From Aphrocallistes beatrix (taxonomy: Eukaryota > Porifera > Hexactinellida > Sceptrulophora > Aphrocallistidae), in assembly GCA_963281255.1 (NCBI GenBank), contig OY725494.1, forward strand, positions 3,485,934-3,549,933: a stretch of DNA of 64,000 nt, in the 5' to 3' direction. The first letter of the stretch is position 1, and every line of letters begins with the position of its first letter. This document shows, piece by piece, positions 29,171 to 41,100 of this stretch. The notes beneath the pieces were generated by a model. That model saw only the letters and a program-made list of their open reading frames with translations. It was not told the origin of the DNA and did not search any database. A program made the position numbers and the translations under genes.

Positions 29171-32100
29171 TCACTTTTGAGAAGATTTCGAGTAGCAGAA
29201 GGTACAAACTCCTTCAGGGAGACAGCTTTTGTGGTAGGAGTGACCTAAATAGAAAGAAGATATTGAATTTTTCGTACATATTCGTAAAATTTAATACTGA
29301 ACTCTATTGATAATGATTGATATGGTGAGCACCTACCACAGGAGAGCATCAGGGTATTATCTGATGAGAGTGGTAGTGAATAATCGCCCAGGCAGCCTTG
29401 ACACTGAAATCTAAACGAACAGTTTCGAGTTATAAACCAGAAGTGTGAACAATTCTCACTTCATAAATACTCACTCATCCTGCTTGAGTCTGATGCCCCA
29501 CTGATAACTACAAGTTTCTAGTGTCTGTACATCTGGTAGAAGCTAAGGCGACAATATATTAACAGACAAACTAAACCTATCCAGTGAACAGAAGTCAGTT
29601 GTACCTCGCTGGAAAGCTGTTTGTCTTGAGATAAGAACTAGAGAGAGAGAACATGAGTATTCTAAATACTTCACACATAGTTATAGGATTTCTAATCAAC
29701 ATTTCAAGATCTGATCATAAAGCTTACTTGAACTGGGATTGCATTCGGCTTCTGTTTCCACAACTCCTCGTCCAACCGTTCATGCAAATTAAATGCTATC
29801 TTACTGAAGTAGTACAACTTTATAAACGTTGAAATTATTAGACAGTAAGATTGTGATCAAAACCCAACTTACCCTTTCTGTTGTTCCATGTTAGCGAATT
29901 GAACTAAATTCAGGAACAGCTCGTAAGGGAACCATGACTTGATGCTAGTAGTTTTCTCCAACTCTTGGATCACATCATTCAGGATCTCAGCTGCAGAGAG
30001 ACAGCCTAGACTCCTCACAGCCAGCCTGATGATGCTAGAGAGGAAGTCTCGCGCCTGCTCATACTTATCCATTTTTTCAAAATCTTCAGAGTATAGGCAT
30101 AAGAAGGTGTGTAGTGTGAGTGTCCAGTCGGATGGAGTTCCAGGGTAGCCTCCTTAAGATCAATTGTTATTCAGATAAATTCAGTTAGAAATCTGAGATA
30201 TAAAATGCTGGGAATTTTATATTTGTTTATCCGAAATGATTGAAGAACTGGCAAGTCAAATGGCTATAAAATGGCAGGTTAGTCTACAAAGTTCAAAAAT
30301 CTGAGCGAAATTATCACACCTCTATGAAATAATTGATAATTGTCTTACAATTATTTTATAATTATTTTAGAACCACTTTATAGATATTTTGAAATCATTA
30401 TATAATAATTATAAAATAATAAGCTTGTGAGTTTAAAGAGGAATCGAAGAAATCAGTTGAGTGCAACAATTCTCTATAGATATAAATTAACACACCCCAT
30501 GCAAGTTTAGGATGCTCTATCAAGCTGATATCTCCAAGACAAAGGAGGAGATGTGTTGCTTTCGTTCTGTTTCCGATTTCCATCAGACTTGAGATCATTC
30601 CAAACCAGAAACTACAATTTAAAAATATATTCACTGAAATATAGATTGTTAATTAATCGTATATGCACTAGTACTTGACATTCAATAACTTATTGAATGA
30701 CCTATATATTAAAGAAAAAATATAACAAAGATACCCTAGATCAATGCAAAACACATTATTCGCCGAAGACTTGACTAAATTTTAAAAGGAGCTGGTACAA
30801 ACCCTGAAAGCTTTACCGTAAGTTAAGATGTCCATGTACAAGCTCAGCATTTCAATCAATTAAATTTAAATTAATATTATTATCTCTTCAAATAAAAAGT
30901 AAGATGGACCATGAAGATGAACAAGTATCACAAACTACCACGCACTCACAGACCTACTAACGTGGACGATAATCAGTGGAACGAATATCGAACCGGAGAC
31001 AACGATTAGTTCAGACAAAAACTCAAATTCGAGCATATTTAGTGATTGAATCAGGAGTTGCCTATTTTTTGTGTGCATATTCTAAACTAATCAAACCAAT
31101 CTAAACTAGTTACGCACAACAAAACTGGGACTGAATCTAGAAAATTTAGGGAAAAATTTAAAACAAAATAAAAATAATTATTATACAATTATTATATAAT
31201 AATTATATAATAATTATATAATTATTATATAATTATTATATAATTATTATACAATTATTATATAATAATTATATAATAATTATATAATTATTATATAATT
31301 ATTATATAATTATTATACAATTATTATATAATTATTATACAATTATTATATAATTATTATATAAAGTATTTGTTTACTTTTGTTTACAATAGATACATAA
31401 AGTAAACAAAGACAAAAATAGACTAGAAACTAGCTTCCAACGGTTGACATGGGGTTTTTATAGGTGTAGATTTCGAAAATCATATTTTCAGATCAATATG
31501 ATAAATTATTGGTTTACTTTTGTTTACAATAGATATATAAAGTAAACAAATTACAAAAATAGGCTAGATACAAGCTTCCAACGGTTGGCAAGGGGTTTTC
31601 AGGGGTGTAGATTTTGAATATCAGATTTTCAAGTAAATTTGAAGATTAATTTGTTTACTTTTGTTTACAATAGATACATAAAGTAAAAAGTTCCAAAATA
31701 GGCTAGAGACTAGCTTCCAACGGTTGACATGAGGTTTTCAGGGGTGTAGATTTCGAATATCATATTTTCGAGTAAATTTGATGTTTTGTTTACTTTTGTT
31801 TAAACAAGATATATAAAGTAAACAAATTACAAAAATAGGCTAGAAGCTGGCTTCCAACGGGGGTTGACATGGGGTTTTCAGGGGTGTAGATTTATAATAT
31901 TATATTTTCGGATTCATACGAGAAATTATTCGTGAAATTTTGTTTACAATATTTATATAAAGTAAAAAAATTCCCAAATAGGTTAGATTGAGTAACTCTA
32001 GGCGTCCGCAGGGCGACTCTGCGAACACGCAGTGTCCGCAAGCAAGCGAAGAGTGTTTGTTTATTATATAATGATTATACAATTATTATATAATTATGAT

Positions 32101-35100
32101 ATAATTATTTTACAATAATTTTCTCAAAATATAGATAGGGAGGCACTCATTTCAGAAGTTGGCCACTATACATACCGGGTGATCCATAAAAAACAGGCCC
32201 ATAATAATTTTTCTCGCCACCTAACTAAGGATTTTATTCTAGTCAAGTTATTTCCTTAAAGAATGGCAGAGGCAACTCATGTGAAGGCATGCAAACCAAA
32301 TTGGAAGTTGGAGCACCGTGTATTCTGTGTGGAATTCTACTTCAAGCATGGCTCATTTAAGAAGGTCAATGAGTTATTTCATGTAAAGTTTGAGACAGCT
32401 TCATCGCCCTGTAAGAGCGTGATACAAGCTTGGATTGACCATTTCAGGACTTATGGGACAGTGCTAAACCTAAATGTGAAGGATGACAAGCGCCCGACTC
32501 ATTCTGGAAGACCTAGGAAGAGAACTGCCGAACTTATTGATGATATTAGGGAGGCAGTTGGAAACAGCCCAAAAAGGTCAATCCGGAAGAGGAGCCAGAC
32601 TCTTGGTATCACACCTACCACTCTCTGGAGAGTCCTGAAACATGATCTGCGTGTTTTTCCCTATAGAATACGGACTAGTCAGAAGCTAACTAATGCAGAT
32701 ATCGCCAAGAGGCTGACTATGGCTGTGAAATTGGTCGCCAAAGTAGAATGTTGTGACACATTTCTTGGACTTCTTTTCACCTCGGATGAGGCTCATTTTG
32801 ACCTGGATGGGAAGGTCAACAGTAAGAACAATGTATTTTGGGGTACTCAAAAGCCTTCAGAGATATCCCAGAAGCCATTACACTCCGAAAGATGTACTGT
32901 GTGGGCTGCTCTTAGCGCGAGAGGCATCATCGGACCCATTTTCATCGAAGAAAATGGTCGAAATGTGACTGTGACAAAAGAACGCTATGTCAAGGTGCTA
33001 GAGGAATTTTGGAAGGAAGTGGAATCACTTTACCCTTCACTATTACCCAGGCTATGGTTCCAGCAGGATGGAGCACCTGCACACACTTCAATAATGGCTA
33101 GGGAATGGCTCAAAAATCATTTCGGAACCCGAGTCATCAGTCGACTGACTCCCTTTGAGTGGGCCCCTCACAGTCCGGATCTGAGCCCCCCGGATTTCTA
33201 TCTTTGGGGTTATTTGAAGGATAAAGTATATGCTAACAAGCCCCAAAACATCGTAGAACTCAAAGACTCCATCAAGGATGAAAGATTCCGAGGTCAGTTT
33301 GCAAGGATGTAATGAACAATTTTGTTGTAAGACTGAGAAAATGTATGGAATTAAATGGGGAACATCTAGAACATATGCTATAACTTACGCATTTTTTGGA
33401 TTATAGCTTTTTCCTTTTGATATATTATTAAAAAGTGTTTTAACTTTATTATTGTTGAATTGTCAAATTTATTTCATAACACTGATTGATTTGTGGTAAT
33501 TTTGATTAGGGGCCTGTTTTTTTTGAAACACCCTGTATATGTATATGTATAGTCGGCAAACTAAAAACATACAAGTCGTATACTTGATGCCTAAGAAAGT
33601 GCTCATGCGTAATAACTAACTTTAACTTGATTGTGTTAAATAACACTTACCAGTGTTGTTCAAAATGAGGCAGGCATTCACTACATAAATTTGAATCTAC
33701 CAGTTTCAGGTTAAAGGTTAACTCCCACACATGTTTGTATCTCCAATCAATTTGGTGAGAGAGAGGTCTAATGGGTATAAGAAGAATCAAATGTAGTCCA
33801 CGATATGTAGTGCCAAGTTAATACTTGTATAACAAACTTTGGGATATCTAAATTGTCCTCAACAGTCAGGTTCTTAGCAGAGGGGAGGAAGGGAAGAGAG
33901 ACACAAATCCAAATGATGAAAGTTTGTAGGTCAGCAGAGAATACATTTCTCAACATTCTAAAATAGAAATATGCATTAGATATGTATTTAAGCAAATAAG
34001 AGTATGTATATATAAGCACTACCTCTGTTTAGAGCAATCAGCTTCTGCAGATAAAATCAACTTCTCCATATAGTCAAGAAACATCTTGACTAGCGGATGT
34101 GAACCCAACTTCTGAGGAGACTCGATCTGACCAAATAGAATAGTCGAAATTTCCCATGGGAGGAGAAAGGGGAACTTGCTCACACAATATATTATCTCTC
34201 CCCCTTGTACGACCCTAGAGAGTCCCATAACGCAATTGCATTAAAATATACATCCAAAATAAGTGTTAGTCATACCGTTTTAGGTCCAAGGGAAAAAAAC
34301 GAGATTCAAAATCGAGAATTGGAGAGGCAGTTTCTGAGTCAGACTTTGTATCAATGGTTTGAAAATCTAGAAAATAATTATAACATTTTATAAAGCGATG
34401 TCTTTAAAATATTTATTTAGTCCAGCATTTTTGCTAATGAGTTTTAACAAAATCAGTGCTTACCTGCCAATCCTTTAGTATATAATGCATATGCTTTGTT
34501 CTTATCAACATTCTGTTGTTCTGTGAGGTAACCTCTAACTTCTGCAAGCGGCAGAAATAAAGAAAGGAGATAGAAGAAGTTGTACGGGTGAGGTGAGTGT
34601 GAAGTGGTGAGGGGGTTAGGAAACAAGATGGGGAGCCAAGCGCCAGCTAGCATAGCGTAGGTAGCCAGTTGGTGCAGGAGAGGGGAACGAGATGAACTAG
34701 AGAGGAAGGTGAGGCAGGAAATAGCGTGTGAAGCTGGGAAGGAGGAAGCCGGCACGGAAGATATTAAACGGGCAAACTCAGTCAACCAAGTTGAGAGTTT
34801 GGAGATGAAAGCGAGATCGACTTCTTCAGACTCTAACTCGTTCCTACATCAGACAGTACATCAGTTCACAATATTCTATGTCAATTCGTAAATAGACTTA
34901 CCAAATTAGCTGTGAAGAATTTAAGAATTCTTCCATTTTTTTGCTGCTATTTCTAGAATCTTCCAAAGTATCAGCCTGTGTCCTGAGAGGAGAGGCGATA
35001 AATGCCCCCAGGGACTCCTGTTGAGTAGAGAGGTCAGTCTGGCGGATAGCAAGGGGGGCAGGGGCAGGGGCAGGGGGACTAGGGAGGTTATCAGTAGACA

Positions 35101-38100
35101 GTTGTTTGGAATCTCTCCTATTCTTTTTCTTGCGTTCAGACCTAAAATGATGTTAAAGAGAGAAGTATCAAATACAAACGCGCATAAGAGTAGAAGCAGT
35201 GTTTACCTAGAAATGTGTTCTGAGATGGGCTGTTCTTCATGTTGCGATTGCGAGCGGTTCATCCCTTTGAGAAGAGGCAGTTCAGAAGTAAGAGGAACAG
35301 GTGGATCAGAACTTTCATTCTGGAATATATCGTTAGAGAAGAGATCTACTCCAGAGGTTGGCTTATCAGCTGTTTCAATCTCACTCATAGAGTGATACTT
35401 GCTTCCCTTGTTCCCCCCAGGCCGCTCCTTCTTGCTCCTCTTCCTCACCAGCTTAGGACTCCAGCTGGAGGACAAGTCTCCCTCCTTCGAGCTCTGTGTC
35501 ATCTTCACACGGGACGCGGATGGGAAAGGTAGATTACTTTCATCGAATGATGTGTCCGGAATCGCATCTGAATCAACCTCATTATTTGTCTCTGCTAATT
35601 GGTTAACTAGAACAGCTGCTGTGTCATCTTCATGGCATGTTGTCATATCTTCATTTGGTAAGCTCGTCACTTCCTGCATTAGGTTCTCATCACTGGAGCT
35701 CTGAGATTCTATGTTACGATCTTTTTGTGGAATAAAATCCTCAGTAACATTCGAACTAACATTTTCAGAAAAAATTGCTGCGGCATTCATTTCATTCAAA
35801 TCTTCGCTAGCTGCTTCATCTTGAGATTGACTGGTGCTATTAGTCGGGTCTATTTCCTCTGACGAGGGAATGAATTGAGGAGAGTCTGGAAAGGCTAAAG
35901 AGACATCAGTGGGGTTGACAGTAATAGGGTCAGCTGTTGGCTTCTGTTGAAATATCTCAACATCAGAAGAATTTAGCTCTGACAGAGCCTCAAGGCCGGA
36001 TACCGACTAAATAATGTAATTTATTACAGATAGTATTCATCATATTATTAAACAGTCAGATATGAATTACCTCTGATTTGTTCGTGGGCTGTGGTGCTGA
36101 CTCGTTAACATCAGTAACATCGTTACATTCGGTTTCTGGTTTAATAACATTCTCAAATTCCACTTTTATCTGCGAAATAAAATGGTACTTATTACAATTC
36201 CGGATATTTGAGTGAATTAACTTATCCTAGTTGACGCACCTGGCTAATCTGAGAGTGCAGCTGGAGCTGAGAGAGAAACTTAAGAAGCTGTGCGTAGTGG
36301 AAGAATGACAGACAACGTATTTGGATCGGATCTCCAAAACTTATCCAAATCTCGTTGTCATGCACAAGCACATCCTGGATGTCTACCAAAACAGTTAATG
36401 AGGAATATTACATTCAGCATTCGCTCCCTACGTATCATAAATCGTTTAGAATCATACTCGGAAGGCTTCTGCCCATATATAGTAATAACAGCATTGTAAT
36501 AAATATATGCTAACCATATTGGAGCTAATTTGAACATTTTACCATTATGATATGGTCCCATTAACAAAATGAACAATAAAGAGAATTCAGTTAAAATAAT
36601 CAACGATTCTTTGGTGGTTCATGTGAATCAGGGCTAAGAACGGGAGTAGGCTTCTTGTCTTCAGCTTGATTTTGGATTATAACATCTTCTTCCTGATCCG
36701 AATCGGTTCCAATAGTATCTATTCCATCTCCATGCACATTTCCCTGAAATTTAATTCCTTCTCCATCGCTAGGCTCGATTTCATCAACCTCCTCTTCCGA
36801 GTCGACCGGAATACCAACAGGCATGGTTTCAGATTTTTTATCAAATCTGACATTAGGAGGTTGAGTCGGGACTGCTAAAGCTGGAGGAGAGGTGGACACA
36901 GACCTGAAGAAGTAGAGTTGGAACCCCACAGCTAGCAGCACGTGCAGTAGAATGATGGCAGCGATCACGCCGTAAGCTATCCGCTGCTTATCCTTCTTAA
37001 TGACCGGCCAGAAGGAGATAGCCAGCACTCCCCCAGACAGAGCGGCTGCTGACATAGTGATCGCCCACTGAACGCTGGCGAAGCGTATGAGTAAGGTCCA
37101 CAGAATGGAAACGGGGATGTAGATGGAGAGGGAGTACCCGTAGAGTGTGATCATGCTAAACAGAGAATGGGTGTTGGCCTGACCCACCCGCCAAATCAAA
37201 ACGGCCCAGAGTACAATGGGGACGACCCAGGTATAGATGAATAGGATAGAAGCAAGTGTGGTTACCTCTTGAAACTGAAACGTCCATACGGACAGGCCTT
37301 GCGTACCAAAGTACTTTGCAATGTTTCCAGACATGGAGGCCGTCACGATGAGAGTTATGCAGATCCAGAGGGGGCCGTATAAGTCTGGATTACTGGACAC
37401 CATATCGATGAACCCCTTCCGATTAGGAATCATAGAACTGAGCACACGGTGACCTACGTCTGAAGTGGTTACGTTAAAAAACTGCTGGTAGTAATCGAGC
37501 TTCCAGAAAACTTTACTCTGTTGGGAGGAATCGTTAGAACTCTCTCCTTCCTTATCTTTAGCAGGATTAGCTTCAATGTCTGCGAATGAGTCATTCATCT
37601 TAAGCAAGTGGGAGATGAGTTTCTTATAGGACTGAGCTAATTTGTTAGAACAGAGAGGTATTCAATTTAGTTCTCATAAATAGTCAAGTAAGAATTTATT
37701 GCAATAGTCTAAGGGTGAAGAAATAATTTACATACTACGAAGGCACTCTAAAATTAAAGAACTATGCAATGCAGATAACTCTCTGTCAGCCATTGCGCCA
37801 CTCTTAATTATTTTCAAGGTAAAATATGGTCTGGCTTACCTTCAAGAAGACAGTGTTGAGTGATTGTGTTCCTAGACAGATTCAGGATGTACAGGGCGTT
37901 AGCGTTCCAAGCGAGCATGTGGTTTCTAAAGAATATTTTAAATTTAAAGATGTGCAATGAAAGAAGAGATGATTCACGATAGGAAATTATAAATAGAAAA
38001 CCATTTCTGAGATTTTGCCAAACTGCTGTCCTGTGAGCTGTTTCCTGGATTCTCAAAATTATAACTTCGCTAAGACTTTATGGTTAGGACAGGTATTTTA

Positions 38101-41100
38101 GAAGGAAAGTTTTTAGAAACTAAGAGAGTCGAATATTCTAGAATTTGTAAGCGGCGAGGTTAAACTTAATTAATGGTATTATTAATTACATTTCTATACT
38201 TAATTGATGGATATACAAGACTTGCTACAACAGATGCAAAAATAGAATACTACGAATATATCTATCGATCTAGTACCATATTCAGCTACACTCACTAACT
38301 CACATGAACTAACTTGATAACTCGAATTCTTTTGAAAGCATTTGGGATGGCCGCATCAGCTAGAACATCTAGTTCATCTCCCTCCGAATTGGTTGATTCA
38401 AAGCTAAGTTACAATAGAAAACAATTCGTGGTTAGTATACAAACAACTACGAGCAAAATAAAATAATTTCAACTCACTTTATACCGTATATTGGAGTAGT
38501 TGCAATTCCCACCAAAAGATCTCTCAGTTTATGCGTAATCTCTACCTTACCATCAAGAGAGGCCTAGTGCATAGAATGCAGGACATGATTGCAATAATGC
38601 AGTACTTAATTGTCTGGGGAGAGTACACTCATACACACCTTCCAAATTCTGGCTTTAGGTCTCGCTGATAGAATCTTTGTGACTTGAGGATGTGTCGTTG
38701 TGACTCGATAGAAACAGGCTCCATACAGACCATCTCTATGTACAGAAGAATATAAATACGTTAGAAATGAACTGTCACATCAAGTTACTACCTCTCTTGA
38801 GAGCCAACTGAAACAACTTCCTCTCTAAACAAGAAAATACAAATAAATGTACTAATGAGAAGAGTAAAATGATATAAGAGTTGCAACTCACCTCTTCAGA
38901 TTCATCACTGCAGACTTATGCCTGCAAGATACAAGCAGATGATCATTCTCATAATCCTAAAAAAAGTCAAATACTAATTCCTGCACTCTACTTGCCAATT
39001 AGGCTTTTAATCAAACATTTTTTAAAACGATAAAAGGTAATGAGCACTCAAATCGAAGCGATTAATTCGAACTGATGGAAACGCACTGTGAGTACACGAA
39101 ACTTCTGAGGCTATCCTTGCCCTATATACTGCTACTCCTCCTACTGGCAAATTCCGTCCCAGCAACCAGAGCACAAGAAGGGAATGCAGATGCCAGAGGA
39201 CTCATCAACACGCTTAAAGATGGGGATTTCCATTTGGTACTAAATCGATACAAGAAACGGATAATTTTGATACTCTGCACGCCTATCTTCTTATGTTGTG
39301 CGTGTTGTGTCCTGTTCTGTACGCTCCCGTGCATTTGCGTTGTCATGATTGGGTGTGGATGCGCAGGAGGGATAGATGCATTCAGAACTAAGAGAAGGCC
39401 GGCTGAACCACCTACTAACAATATAGTCGTGATCGAGAAGATCCAGGGAAGAGAAAGTCAAGTACCTGAGGAACTAACTGGACCGAGACAATTCCTCTAT
39501 TCACCTAACACCTACTTCTCGAACCAGGCACAGTATGCAGAGCATAGGCCTGGTCTCGGCAGTTATCCCAAACTCACTGTGACGCATGGTACAATTGCGA
39601 ATAATGAGAATGTCCTTACAGAGGAACACACATCTGAGAGAAGGAATAGCTTGCCGAGTGATGACAAGGACAAAGATAATGCGAGGTACAACTTCCTGTC
39701 ATTGGATGACCTGAATCAGATCGAGACTCGAGCTAAAACTCTAGGCAGAGTCAAGTTCGGTCAATCTAATGTTTGAACAGCATCTGTCATGAAATTGTAT
39801 ATTTTTGATGATCTGTAGGTGAAATAACGAAAAAATTAGTTTATCTGGAAAATAGAAGCATTGTGTTTTCAAAGAGTATTATTATCACGTCATTGAAAAG
39901 TGTTAATTATGGTTGCAACAAAGATTATTAAACAATGTCTACTATACAATACCAAGTTGAAATAAATCTAAATACCGAGTGTTTTGTTTTCTTTGCATGT
40001 TGCAGGGAGTGGGTCATGTCCTAATGTCTATAATGTGCATTTAAGTTAGCTAAACATGTTCAATGTACTTATTAATGATATTTAAATATTAATTTAAAAT
40101 GTCTCTAATTTAATCTCAGCATTCCATTCATCTACCCTGGCTAGCTTTACTGTATGTATAAAACTAGACCTTGACGGATAAAATGAACTCTGCACAATAT
40201 CCAGATAGAGAAGGGTATGAAATATATTTTGGTTAGAAAGTTGTTTTCTTTACATCTCATTTTGTCGATATTGCTCGTCCAAGGCCTCAGGATAGACACA
40301 GAAGATAAAGCTGGAATTCGTGAGAGGAGAGATGCTCCAACAGACCTCACAAGGCGAGTAGACGCGTTTCTAGGTACGCAGCGAGGCCAAATAATCCTGG
40401 CGGTAGTGCTGGGAGTATCCGGCTATCTCTGTTGCGTCATAGTGCCTTGCTGTCTGGGTGCAGCCTCCATACTCCTGCTGCATTGCATGAACCTGCTGGA
40501 ATATCCTGATACCCCAAAGCTCAACAAGGGCAGATTAGACCTAGATAAAGTCCACAGGAAGAGAGAGCAAGGAGAATGTACCGCCAGAGAAACAGGCATT
40601 CCAGAGAATCAAAGGGAATGCACGGCAATTCAAGACTCTTTAGCTGATCACCCAGGACCACCTATAATCCTTAACCAAGTTGCATCATCCGAACAGGTCA
40701 ACTGCCCAGTAAACAGTCAGATCCTCTACCCATATCTCCCCTACCAGTTCACCTACCTCACCTACGGAGCTCATGCTACTAATAGCCCCGTCTACATGAA
40801 TCCAGCCACCTGCAACCTCCCCAATGACAACATGGATCCTGTCTCCTCTAACGTTAGAGATGAGAAGGCTGAGGTTGTGTATGAGAATTATTGAGATATC
40901 GTACAGTACAGTGATTGGTGTGTATTTATTTGTTTAGGAATTATTCATCTGATTGAGCGCTTGTCTCAGATTACTGATTGTAAAGTGGATTGAAATCGAC
41001 TATTAGTAAGTAATGATTAAACTCAATGATTGCAAATGTCAACACTTAATATATCAAATTTATCCAGACTTTACACGACACATTAACTAAACGGAAAGTA

